64,000 bases of DNA from Streptomyces sulfonofaciens (lineage in GTDB: Bacteria > Actinomycetota > Actinomycetes > Streptomycetales > Streptomycetaceae): assembly GCF_014656295.1 (NCBI RefSeq), contig NZ_BNCD01000009.1, forward strand, positions 124,001 to 188,000. The letters run 5' to 3'. A program made the translations under genes and the position numbers. Shown one piece after another: positions 45,494-53,477 of this stretch; within the stretch, counting starts at the first letter, position 1, and each line of letters begins with the position of its first letter. A model generated the notes under the pieces. The model searched no databases. It was not told the DNA's origin and worked only from the letters and a program-made list of their open reading frames with translations.

Positions 45494-45760
45494 ATGGCCA
45501 CCGACGAGCCCAGGAACAAGGGCAAGGGCAAGTCCGAAGAGTCCCAGCAGTCCCAGCAGTCCCAGCAGCCCGAGCAGTCCGAGCAGCCCGAGCAGTCCGA
45601 GCGGGACGAGGAGGAGCGGCGCAGGCGCGCCGAGGATGCCGCCGCGGACGAGGTGGAGCGCCGCGCCAGGGAGCGCGACCGCCGGATGCACATCTCGGAG
45701 GACGAGCCCCGCTCGGCCCAGGAGGAAGCGGACCGTTACGAGCAGGACTACGACATCTAG
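45494..45760 (+). CDS. Small acidic Gln/Ser/Glu-rich protein after tricorn
   Basis: Function unknown. The 88-residue product is wholly hydrophilic: a KGKGK stretch, then QQSQQSQQPEQSEQPEQSE made of 9-bp repeats, then a charged helix (RDEEERRRRAEDAAADEVERRA) and an acidic end. GGAGG lies three bases before the ATG, and it is 22 bases from the tricorn stop, so co-expression is likely. Perhaps a disordered partner of the protease. Confidence 0.8.
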   Translation: MATDEPRNKGKGKSEESQQSQQSQQPEQSEQPEQSERDEEERRRRAEDAAADEVERRARERDRRMHISEDEPRSAQEEADRYEQDYDI

Positions 45761-45825
45761 CGGTCCGCGGCGCGCGGGGCAGGGCCCAGCACGGGGCGCG
45801 ATGCGCAGCCCAGGACGGCCCACGG

Positions 45826-45867
45826 CACACGGCACACGGCACACGGCACACGGCACACGGCACACGG
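45826..45867. repeat. 7-bp tandem repeat CACACGG, six copies
   Basis: Six exact heptamers with partial units on each side. The gap 45761-46127 holds no other recognised element. Confidence 0.92.
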
Positions 45868-46127
45868 CACAAAGCTCACAGGGGATCCGAGCCGCATGGG
45901 GCGCGGGGAAGTGCGCGAGGAAGTGCGCGAGCGGCCGCGCCGAGGCGCGGGTTCCGCCACCGGCCCGCGGGGGCCGGCTCCGTCGCCCTGCCCTCCTCCT
46001 GCCGGGCCGGATGCCCGCGCACGCGCCGCTCCCGCGGCCCCCTCCGGACGCTGCCCGCTCCCGCGGTCCCCGCCGGGCATCTCCCGCCGGCACCCGCTGA
46101 AACACGCCGGCACCCGCTGGACGCGCC

Positions 46128-47054
46128 CTACGCCGGGTCCTCCCCGGCCGCAAGGCCGGCCCGACGCTCGTCGGCCGCGCCCCCCGCCCCCACCAGCCCC
46201 CGCCGGGCGCCCGAGAGCCGGGGCCCGAAGCGCCGCATCTCGCGCTGCCCGACGGCCCCGATGAGCGGTGGCAGCAGACCCCGCACCGGCTGCATCCCGC
46301 GCAGCCACCACTGCCCGTAGACATGTGCTGCCCGGCGCTCGATCCCGGCCACCAGCCGGTCGACCGCGGGTCCCGCCGGATAGGTCTTGTTCGACGGCCA
46401 CGGCAGCCGCCGCCGCAACTCCCGCATCACCTCGTCCTCGTCGGCGCCGCGGACCATGTCGGTGTCCGTCCAGGACAGATAGCCGATGCCGACCTTCACA
46501 CCCCGGTGCCCCAGCTCCGCGCGCAGGCTGTGCGCATACGCCTCGACGCCGGACTTGGACGCGCAGTACGCGCTCATCAGCGGTGCCGGGGCGATCGCGG
46601 CGAGCGAGGCGATCTGCAGCAGGTAGCCCCGGCTCTCCAACAGCAGCGGCAGGAACGCCCGCGCGGTCACCGCCGACCCGATCAGATTGACCTCGACGAC
46701 CCGCCGCCACGCGTCGGGATCGGCCGTCGCGAACGGGCCTCCCGTAGCCACGCCCGCATTCGCCACCACGATGTCGGTCCTGCCGAACCGCGCCCCCACC
46801 TCCTCGGCGACCTGCTCCATGGCCAACCGGTCGGTGACATCGGCCTCCCAGTGGCCGCTCTCGCCGTGCAGCCGCGCCGAGACGCCCTTCAGCTCCTCGG
46901 GTTCGAGCCCGACGAGCGCCACCGCGACACCTCGCGCCGACAGCTTGCGGGCCAGCATCGCGCCGACGCCGCGCGCGGCTCCGGTGACGACGGCGACCCG
47001 CCCCTCAAGGACGTTCCGCCTCCCGCTCCCGCCCGTGTCCCCGCTCCTGCTCAT
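46128..47054 (-). CDS. SDR oxidoreductase of the BVMO operon
   Basis: NAD(P)-dependent dehydrogenase. The 308-residue product has VAVVTGAARGVGAMLARKL (cofactor motif), DIVVANAGVATGGP, and the catalytic SAYCASKSG. It is the third gene of a unit with an alpha/beta hydrolase and a Baeyer-Villiger monooxygenase; its ATG overlaps the hydrolase stop (ATGA). Likely oxidises the alcohol (or reduces the ketone) handled by the operon. The C-terminal 70 residues (RRAAHVYGQWWLRGMQPVRG) are an extension seen in fatty-acid-type SDRs. Confidence 0.88.
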   Translation of the reverse strand: MSRSGDTGGSGRRNVLEGRVAVVTGAARGVGAMLARKLSARGVAVALVGLEPEELKGVSARLHGESGHWEADVTDRLAMEQVAEEVGARFGRTDIVVANAGVATGGPFATADPDAWRRVVEVNLIGSAVTARAFLPLLLESRGYLLQIASLAAIAPAPLMSAYCASKSGVEAYAHSLRAELGHRGVKVGIGYLSWTDTDMVRGADEDEVMRELRRRLPWPSNKTYPAGPAVDRLVAGIERRAAHVYGQWWLRGMQPVRGLLPPLIGAVGQREMRRFGPRLSGARRGLVGAGGAADERRAGLAAGEDPA

Positions 47055-48016
47055 GCGGATGCCGCTCCCTTCGCGGTGAGGTGGGTGGCGACCAGCTCGC
47101 GGATCCGCCGGTTCACCTCGTCCGGCGCCTCCACCGGCACCATGTGGCCGAGTCCGGGCAGCTCGGTGACGTCCACGCAGTGCGGCAGCGCGGCGGCCAG
47201 GGCCCGCGCCTGGGCGGGGGGCGTGAAGCGGTCGGCGGTGCCGACCAGGATCGCGGTGGGCACGGAGAGCCGCGGCACCTCCACGTCCAGATCGAGCCGG
47301 CCGAGCACCTGCGACCAGTGGTGGCGGGACTCGCGCGGGCATGCCTGCACGATCCGGGCGCAGACCTCGACCATCTCGGGCGTCGCGGCGCGGCCCATCG
47401 TGGCGTACTTGAGGATCCGCTTGCTGACCGGTGTGACCGGGCCGAGCGGTGCCCGCGAGTTGAGGAGCAGCCCGGTGAGGCGGGTGCGCAGCCGCCCGGC
47501 GCGCATCGGCAGCACCAGCGAGCCGTCGACCAGCCGGGAGCTGCCGGTGCTGCACAGCAGCACCGCCGCCGCGTGCTCCCGCAGGGCGTCGCTGCGGGCC
47601 GCGGCCATCAGCGTCATACCGCCCATGGAGTGGCCGGCGAGGACGGCGCGCCGGTCCGGTTCCAGCGCAGCGCGCAGCACCGCCTCCAGGTCGTCGGCGA
47701 GTTGCCGGGTGCCGTATCCGTTGGGCCCCCGGGGCGCCTGGCTGCGACCGTGGCCGCGCAGGTCGTAGGCGATGACGCGGTGGTCGGCGGCGAGGTCGCG
47801 GATCTGCGCCGCCCAGAACGCGGTGGAGCAGGTCCAGCCGTGCACCAGCAGCACGGCGGGCGCGTCCTCGGGGCCGTGCAGTTGTACGTTCAGCGCCGTG
47901 CCGTCGTCGGAGCGGGCGGTCAGTTCGCGTACGGGCGGCGGCGGGGTGTAGCGCCCGGACGTCACGGGCCCGGAACCAGTCCTCGGGGTTCGTTCCGTGC
48001 TGCTCACTCGGCTCAC
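47051..48016 (-). CDS. Alpha/beta hydrolase of the BVMO operon
   Basis: Serine hydrolase, probably an esterase. The 321-residue product has the oxyanion LLVHGWTCSTAFW, the nucleophile elbow GHSMGG (about residue 128) and a late catalytic His in LPGLGHMVPVEAPDEV. Its GTG overlaps the monooxygenase stop (GTGA) and its stop overlaps the SDR start, so the three are translationally coupled. Confidence 0.9.
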   Translation of the reverse strand: MSRVSSTERTPRTGSGPVTSGRYTPPPPVRELTARSDDGTALNVQLHGPEDAPAVLLVHGWTCSTAFWAAQIRDLAADHRVIAYDLRGHGRSQAPRGPNGYGTRQLADDLEAVLRAALEPDRRAVLAGHSMGGMTLMAAARSDALREHAAAVLLCSTGSSRLVDGSLVLPMRAGRLRTRLTGLLLNSRAPLGPVTPVSKRILKYATMGRAATPEMVEVCARIVQACPRESRHHWSQVLGRLDLDVEVPRLSVPTAILVGTADRFTPPAQARALAAALPHCVDVTELPGLGHMVPVEAPDEVNRRIRELVATHLTAKGAASA

Positions 48017-49533
48017 GCTCCGGCCTCCGCCTTCTTCTGTGCGCTGCTGCGGGCCCCGGCGGCCCTGATCACGTCGTACTCGGCGAGGTCCACGCGGCGG
48101 GTGGCGGCGCGGAACTCGGTGGTGGTGCCGGGCCAGACGGTGGTGTTGCGGCCCTGGGCGTCCAGGTACCAGCTAGTGCAGCCGCCGGTGTTCCACACGG
48201 TGCGCTTCATGCGCTCCTGCACCGCGCGGTTCCAGGCGGCGACCGCACTCGTGCGGGCGTCGAGCGCGACCCGTCCGCCCGGCGCGCCGAGTGCGTCGAG
48301 CCGCCGCAGATAGTCCGCGAGGTAGTTCAACTGGGACTCGATCATGAGGATCATCGAGGAGTTGCCCAGCCCGGTGTTGGGCCCGATGACCGTCATGAAG
48401 TTGGGGAAGCCGGCCGCGGTGGCGCCGCGCAGCGCCGCCATGCCGTCCGACCAGCTCTCCGCGAGCGTGTGACCGCCGGCGCCCACCACCCGCTCGGCGA
48501 CGGGCATGTCCGTGACGTGGAAGCCGGTGCCGAAGACGATCGCGTCGACCTCGGCCGTGCTGCCGTCCGCGCCCACCACGGTGGACCCGCGCACCTCGGC
48601 GAGCCCCGCGGCGACCACGTCGACGTTGGGCCGGGCGAGCGCCGGATAGTAGGTGCTGGAGAGCAGGATCCGCTTGCACCCGATGCGGTACGAGGGGGTG
48701 AGCCGCCTGCGCAACGCCGGGTCCTTGACGGCACGGGCCATGTTGCGCGCTGCGAGCCGCTCGACGAGGCCGAGCTCGTTCGGCCGCTTGGTGAACGCCT
48801 GCACCTGGAGCTCCCTGATGCCCCACAGCAGCCCGCGCCTGGCCTTCGCGGTCAGCGGCAGGTGCCGGTGCAGCCAGCGTTCGGCCGCGGTGATCGCCCG
48901 GTCGGTGCGCGGCAGGACCCAGGGCGGGGTGCGCTGGAAGAGCGTCAGCCGCGCCACGTCGGGCTGGACGGCCGGCACGATCTGGATCGCGGAGGCCCCG
49001 GTGCCGACCACGGCGACCCGCTTGCCGCGCAGGTCGTACCCGTGGTCCCAGCGCGCCGAGTGGAAGACGGCCCCGGGGAAGTCGTCCAGACCGGGCACCC
49101 GCGGGATCCTCGGTTCGGAGAGCGGCCCGGTGGCGGACACGACCACATCGGCGGTGAGGGCGGGGGCGCCGTTCACCTCCAGCTCCCAGCGCAGCCGCTC
49201 GCCGTCCCAGCGCATCCTGGTCACCTCGGAGCCGAGCCGCAGGTGCGGGCGTATCCGGAAGGCGTCGGCGACGTGCTCCAGATATCCGCGGATGTGCTCC
49301 TGCCCCGAGAAGGTGCGCGGCCAGTCGGGATGCGGGGCGAAGGAGAACGAGTAGAGGTGCGAGGGCACGTCGCAGGCGCATCCCGGATAGCTGTTGTCCC
49401 GCCAGGTGCCGCCGACCGCGTCGGCCCGCTCCAGCACCACGAAGTCGATGACGCCCTCGCGCCGCAGCCGCACGGCGGCCCCCAGCCCGCCGAAGCCCGA
49501 CCCGATCACCGCCACCCGCACATGCCCGCCCAT
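48013..49533 (-). CDS. Type I Baeyer-Villiger (flavin) monooxygenase
   Basis: FAD/NADPH-dependent oxygenase that converts ketones to esters or lactones. The 506-residue product has VAVIGSGFGGLGAAV (FAD), the exact BVMO fingerprint F-x-G-x-x-x-H-x-x-x-W-D as FPGAVFHSARWD at about residue 155, and a second Rossmann site VAVVGTGASAIQI (NADPH). GGWxDN-type motif GTWRDNSYPG is also present. The ATG at 49533 follows GGGAGGG by five bases. First gene of the operon, divergent from MerR. Similar gene sets are the mycobacterial mymA cluster and cyclic-ketone pathways. Confidence 0.93.
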   Translation of the reverse strand: MGGHVRVAVIGSGFGGLGAAVRLRREGVIDFVVLERADAVGGTWRDNSYPGCACDVPSHLYSFSFAPHPDWPRTFSGQEHIRGYLEHVADAFRIRPHLRLGSEVTRMRWDGERLRWELEVNGAPALTADVVVSATGPLSEPRIPRVPGLDDFPGAVFHSARWDHGYDLRGKRVAVVGTGASAIQIVPAVQPDVARLTLFQRTPPWVLPRTDRAITAAERWLHRHLPLTAKARRGLLWGIRELQVQAFTKRPNELGLVERLAARNMARAVKDPALRRRLTPSYRIGCKRILLSSTYYPALARPNVDVVAAGLAEVRGSTVVGADGSTAEVDAIVFGTGFHVTDMPVAERVVGAGGHTLAESWSDGMAALRGATAAGFPNFMTVIGPNTGLGNSSMILMIESQLNYLADYLRRLDALGAPGGRVALDARTSAVAAWNRAVQERMKRTVWNTGGCTSWYLDAQGRNTTVWPGTTTEFRAATRRVDLAEYDVIRAAGARSSAQKKAEAGA

Positions 49534-49571
49534 CCGGACCCTCCCACGACGCCGCCCAATCGCGCCAGTAA

Positions 49572-49586
49572 CCACTGGCACAGTGG
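49572..49586. promoter_or_regulatory. Probable MerR operator between BVMO and merR
   Basis: CCACTG-GCA-CAGTGG, perfect six-base arms with three-base spacer, 39 bases upstream of the monooxygenase start. MerR proteins bind such dyads between promoter elements. Confidence 0.5.
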
Positions 49587-49712
49587 GAGCGTAGGGGAGG
49601 CCCGTACTGATGGGTAGGGGGTGCACACAGGAAAGTTACCGCCGGTACGGCACCTCGGGCCCCGGCCCCCGCGCCCCGTGCGGACGGCCCCGGACGCCGT
49701 AGGGTGACGACC

Positions 49713-50399
49713 GTGGCAGACGCGCACCCCGACCCGGCCCCGGCAGCAGGGAACCGCGAGTACCGGACCGAAGAGCTGGCCCGGGCCGCGGGCATCACGG
49801 TACGGACGCTCCGCTTCTACCGCGAACGCGGCCTGCTTCCCGCGCCGCGCCGCGAAGGCCGCCTCGCCTGGTACAACGACCACCACCTGGCCCGGCTGCG
49901 CACCGTCGCCGCCCTGCTGGACCGCGGCCACACGCTCACCGGCATAGCGGAACTGGCCGAGGCGTTCGACCACGGCCGCGGCGTCGGCGACCTGCTGGGC
50001 CTCGGCGCCCCCACCGAGGAGGATCCGGTCCGCCTGACCCCCGAGGAACTGGCCGACCGCTTCGCCGGGCAGGACACCGCGGAGAACCTGGCGACGGCCC
50101 TGGAGCTCGGCTACCTCGGCACCGACGGCGAGGAGGTCGTGCACGTCAGCCGGCGGCTGCTGGACGCGTCCTCGGCCCTGGTGCGCGAGGGCGTTCCGCT
50201 CGCCGCGGTGCTGGAGGCCGGCCGCCGGGTCCGCGCCCACACCGACGCGCTCGCGGAGCTGTTCACCGAGTTGATCGGGAAGCACGTCCCCGCCCAGGAG
50301 TTCCAGCGCCTGCGGCCGCTCGCGAGGACCGTCTTCGAGGCGGAGCTCTCCCTGGCCCTGGACCGCCGCTCGGCCGCACCGCCGCCCGAGTCCCGCTAG
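49713..50399 (+). CDS. MerR-family regulator
   Basis: Likely controls the divergent BVMO operon. The 228-residue product has the MerR winged helix at residues 20-60 (YRTEELARAAGITVRTLRFY, ERGLLPAPRREG) and a C-terminal ligand region (LTPEELADRFAGQDTAENL) without metal-binding Cys, so a small organic effector is more likely. TAGGGT (49700-49705) lies seven bases before GTG 49713, giving a leaderless start; a GTG nine bases upstream sits inside that -10. Its TAG stop shares CTAG with the stop of the converging GNAT gene. Confidence 0.88.
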   Translation: MADAHPDPAPAAGNREYRTEELARAAGITVRTLRFYRERGLLPAPRREGRLAWYNDHHLARLRTVAALLDRGHTLTGIAELAEAFDHGRGVGDLLGLGAPTEEDPVRLTPEELADRFAGQDTAENLATALELGYLGTDGEEVVHVSRRLLDASSALVREGVPLAAVLEAGRRVRAHTDALAELFTELIGKHVPAQEFQRLRPLARTVFEAELSLALDRRSAAPPPESR

Positions 50400-50977
50400 C
50401 CGTTCCCCAGGCCCTGCCCGCAGCGCCGCCCCTCAGCCCCGGCAGCCCCGGCGCGGCCCTCCGCGCTCCCGGTCCCGCTCCCCCGCACGGGCTCCGGCAG
50501 CAGGGCCTTGGCGTAGCAGCGGCTCAGCGGGTCGTGGCGGTAGTGGCCGAACTTGACGCACTCCTCGTAGCCGCTCGACACATACAGGCCGATGGCCTCG
50601 GGTTGCTTGATGCCGGTCTCCAGGACCATCCGCACCCGCCCCGCCGCACGGGCGTCGGCCTCCAGCGCGGCCAGCACCAGACGCGAGAGGCCCCTCCCCC
50701 GGGCCTCGGGCACGACGTACATCCGCTTGATCTCCGCGTCCCCGTCCACGTACCCCATCTCGTCCTCGTCCTGGGCGCGCCAGCCCCCGGTCGCCACCGG
50801 CACGCCCCGGTCGTCGTACCCGATCAGGTACAGCCCGCGCGGCGGCTCGAACATCGCCGTGTCCAACGGTGTGACGTCCCCGTCACCCTCTTCGTACCGC
50901 TCGGCGTACTCAAGCTGCACCCGGTCGTTGAGCTTGACGGCGTCGGGGTGAGCGAACGAGACACGGCAGATGTTCAT
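50396..50977 (-). CDS. GNAT-family N-acetyltransferase
   Basis: Acetyltransferase of unknown substrate. The 193-residue product has AEIKRMYVVPEARGRGLSRLVLAALE, with the R-G-x-G-L acetyl-CoA loop, LETGIKQPEAIGLYVSSGYE, then a Gly/Ala-rich tail of about 30 residues. The ATG has no Shine-Dalgarno site but lies seven bases after TAGTCT (50985-50990, minus strand), so it is probably leaderless. Confidence 0.88.
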   Translation of the reverse strand: MNICRVSFAHPDAVKLNDRVQLEYAERYEEGDGDVTPLDTAMFEPPRGLYLIGYDDRGVPVATGGWRAQDEDEMGYVDGDAEIKRMYVVPEARGRGLSRLVLAALEADARAAGRVRMVLETGIKQPEAIGLYVSSGYEECVKFGHYRHDPLSRCYAKALLPEPVRGSGTGSAEGRAGAAGAEGRRCGQGLGNG

Positions 50978-51144
50978 GCACGGCAGACTAATTCAGACCG
51001 GCCGCGCCCCACCTCGGAATACCGGAGCGCCCCGGGTCCGTGAGGCCGCGGCCCGGGTGCCGCAATCCTCGGGGCCGCCCGCCTGCGACCCCCGGGGGCA
51101 CGGCGCGCGTGCAACCCCCCGGGCCACGGCCCGCCTGCCGCCCC

Positions 51145-51915
51145 CTACAGCCGCACCCCGAACACCCGCGCGAACCCCCCGGCGCCCGCCTCGGTGACGT
51201 GTACGGCCCGGCTGTCCCCCGCCCGCCGTACCCACTCCAGCTCCAGCACCCGGTCGAGCAGCCCCCGCCCGACCGCCCCGGACAGGTGGTGGCGCTGCTC
51301 ACTCCAGTCGACGCAGTACCGCATCACCCGCCGCCGCTCGGGGATCCGCACCCCGAACTCCGCCAGGAACGCCTTCCCGGAGGCGGTCAGGGCGTAGTCC
51401 ACGTCCTTCCCGTAGCCCGTACGCGCGTCCGCCACGGCCGCCGCCGGATCATGGGTGCCGTCGCCACCGGCCACGTGCCCCCGCTCGATCATCGCCCTCA
51501 TCAGCTCGACGCCGAGCCGCCCGGCGATGTGGTCGTAGCAGGTACGCGCCCGCCGCAGCGCCCGGGCCCGGCTGCTCTGCCGCAGCGACGTGACGGGCGC
51601 GGCCGGCGCCAGCCGCTGGAGCGCCTCGATCAGGTCGCCCACCGCGGGCCCGGCCAGCCGGTAGTACCGGTGCCGCCCGTGCGGCTCGACGGTCAGCAGC
51701 CCCGCGGTGGTCAGCTTGCCCAGGTGGCTGCTGGCCGTCGCCGCGCTGACCCCGGCCTCCGCCGCGAGCCTGCTCGCCGGAAGCGCCCGGCCGTCGTCCA
51801 GCGCCAACAGGATCCGGCACCGCCCGGGATCGGCCACCAGGGCACCGACGGCCGCGATGTCGCTGTCCCCACCGCCGGACACACCCTGCCCCGACACGTA
51901 TGACGATCGCTCCAT
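51145..51915 (-). CDS. ArsR-type winged-helix regulator
   Basis: The 256-residue product has a helix-turn-helix near residues 27-85 (VGALVADPGRCRILLAL, SRLAAEAGVSAATASSHLGKL, VEPHGRHRYYRLAG) and a long C-terminal domain with several Cys and His (RTCYDHIAGRLG, MRYCVDWSEQRHHL). This larger ArsR-like form is common in Streptomyces and its ligand is unknown. TAGCGT lies seven bases before the ATG, so it is probably leaderless; a GTG nine bases upstream is less likely. Confidence 0.87.
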   Translation of the reverse strand: MERSSYVSGQGVSGGGDSDIAAVGALVADPGRCRILLALDDGRALPASRLAAEAGVSAATASSHLGKLTTAGLLTVEPHGRHRYYRLAGPAVGDLIEALQRLAPAAPVTSLRQSSRARALRRARTCYDHIAGRLGVELMRAMIERGHVAGGDGTHDPAAAVADARTGYGKDVDYALTASGKAFLAEFGVRIPERRRVMRYCVDWSEQRHHLSGAVGRGLLDRVLELEWVRRAGDSRAVHVTEAGAGGFARVFGVRL

Positions 51916-51939
51916 GCCCCTCACGCTAGTCCGGCCATG

Positions 51940-52314
51940 CTTCGACGCCGCTCGAAGCGAAGTCCGCCTCGCCGCCGGCCGGAGCGAGGACGGTCTCGCC
52001 TCGGGACGCGGCGAAGGCCGTTCGGCCGCGCGGCGAAGGCCGATTCACCGCCCGGACGCGGCGAAGGCCATCTCACCGCCGGAGGCGGAGGAGGCCATCC
52101 CGTCACCGGACCTGGCAAAGGCCGGTTCACCCGCCTGTCGGGGCGGGGCCGCTTCGACCGGGGTCGAACCGTCACGGCCCTAACGTGAGCCACGGCAGAA
52201 CCCGTGCCCGACACGGGCGCACGTCACGAGGCATCCGCCCATGACGCAGGTTTAGGCACGGAGGCGCCCCACGACGGGCGCACCCCACGACAGGCGCACC
52301 CCACGACGAAAACG
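51940..52314. repeat. Decayed tandem repeats between ArsR gene and gene fragments
   Basis: Around 52039-52130 a 27-bp unit built on GCGGCGAAGGCC recurs three or four times with changes. At 52267-52314 a 16-bp unit CCCCACGACGGGCGCA occurs three times. No gene is supported in 51916-52438. Confidence 0.65.
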
Positions 52315-52438
52315 CCCAGCACGAGAGCACCCCGCCCACGGAACCGCCCAGAACAAAACGCCCACGCCGGCACCGCCCAGAACGAGAGCACCCGCGACGG
52401 AACCACCGCCGGCGGTCCCCACCGCAGAAAGCCGCCCC

Positions 52439-52660
52439 GTGACCGACTCCTTCAGTGACCTGCACCACAAGCCCACGCCGCTGGTCCTGCCCAACGCATG
52501 GGACGTCCCCTCCGCACTGGCCTTCCTGGCCGCCGGCTTCCCGGCCGTCGGCACCACCAGCTTCGGCATCGCCGCCGTTCTGGGCCGCCGCGACGCCGGA
52601 CGCGCCACGGCGGAAGCCAACGAGGCTGCGGCAGGGCGAGGAGAAGTGAGCAGCCGGTGA
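52439..52660 (+). pseudogene. N-terminal fragment of PEP mutase/isocitrate lyase-family gene
   Basis: From a GTG, the reading HHKPTPLVLPNAWDVPSALAF then AGFPAVGTTSFGIAAVLGR matches the start of the PEP mutase/isocitrate lyase superfamily (about 250 residues). Similarity ends near codon 60, at about 52620, and a stop follows at codon 74; the metal-binding and catalytic parts are missing. Truncated remnant. Confidence 0.7.
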
Positions 52661-52713
52661 CCACCCCGGCCCCATCCCCTCTGGGCGACGGGGCCAGGCG
52701 GGGTTTCGAAGTA

Positions 52714-53010
52714 ATGGCAGAGATGCGGCTGCCGAGCATGCGGCCGTGAACTTCTCCGAGCTGGTGAACGAGAACAAGCGGGCACTTGCCCGGCTGCGGG
52801 AGTCACCGAGACTGCTCGTGCACCGCAGAGACGGCGGGGATCTCGTCCTCACCACCGCGGCGCGGGCCGAGCAGGGCCAGGACCGCTGTGTCGGCAGCCA
52901 CCCGAATGCCGACCGCTGCCGGCCGCGCCGGGAGCCGGGAGCCGGGAGCATGGAACTGCCGCTCGACATACCGCCGGACGCCTTCCCCGGGTCCGCTTCC
53001 TGCCCGGGCC
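52714..53010 (+). pseudogene. Frameshifted antitoxin-like (prevent-host-death type) gene
   Basis: One frame from GTG 52746 reads VNFSELVNENKRALARLRES then LLVHRRDGGDLVLTTAARAEQ, typical of an Actinobacterial prevent-host-death-like protein. The following TAVSAATRM is in another frame, and LDIPPDAFPG returns to the first. An upstream ATG (52714, MAEMRLPSMRP) stops at the GTG. At least two frame changes. No toxin gene is present. Confidence 0.6.
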
Positions 53011-53123
53011 CACCTCTCGACGGGCATCGTCCCCAGCGAGCCGATGGGCAGGGGCTGGGTGCCGACGACAGCCGACTCGGGTGCCGGCCACCACCGACTC
53101 GGGTGCCGACGACGGCCGAAACG

Positions 53124-53166
53124 ACGAGATCCCGACCCGACGGTGACCGTCTGATCGGGATCTCGT
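53124..53166 (-). terminator. Long hairpin downstream of tRNA-Ala
   Basis: ACGAGATCCCGA (53124-53135) pairs perfectly with TCGGGATCTCGT (53155-53166); inside is GACGGT/ACCGTC. About 38 bases beyond the tRNA 3' end; a likely bidirectional terminator. A palindrome CGGTTAACCG lies between it and the tRNA. Confidence 0.8.
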
Positions 53167-53203
53167 GAACCGTTCCCCGGTTAACCGTGAACGGACTATT
53201 GCG

Positions 53204-53277
53204 TGGACCTGAGGGGATTTGAACCCCTGGCCCCCTCGATGCGAACGAGGTGCGCTACCGGACTGCGCCACAGGCCC
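53204..53277 (-). tRNA. tRNA-Ala (anticodon CGC)
   Basis: 74 bases fold as a complete cloverleaf: acceptor GGGCCTG/CAGGTCC with the alanine identity pair G3-U70, D arm, anticodon stem CCTCG/CGAGG around loop TTCGCAT (anticodon CGC, reading GCG), and T arm AGGGG-TTCAAAT-CCCCT. The CCA end is not encoded. It lies 200 bases downstream of sepX on the same strand. Confidence 0.95.
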
Positions 53278-53477
53278 TTGCAACGAGTGAAACTCTAGCA
53301 TCCCGCCCGGTGTGCTCGGAAACGCGTTCCGGACCGCACGGGGGCTGATCAGCCTCGACACCGGGCGCCGGACGGCACCGGTGCGACGGGCCTTCGCCGC
53401 ACCCATCGGCTCGCAGGGCCCCGACGGCCGCGTCGGCCCGGCGGCCCCGGCGGCGGTCCTTGCCGGGGCCCGGTCCC

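Noticed and set aside
53100..53280. Integrated element at tRNA-Ala
   Set aside because: No integrase, excisionase or duplicated tRNA end is present; only gene fragments remain.
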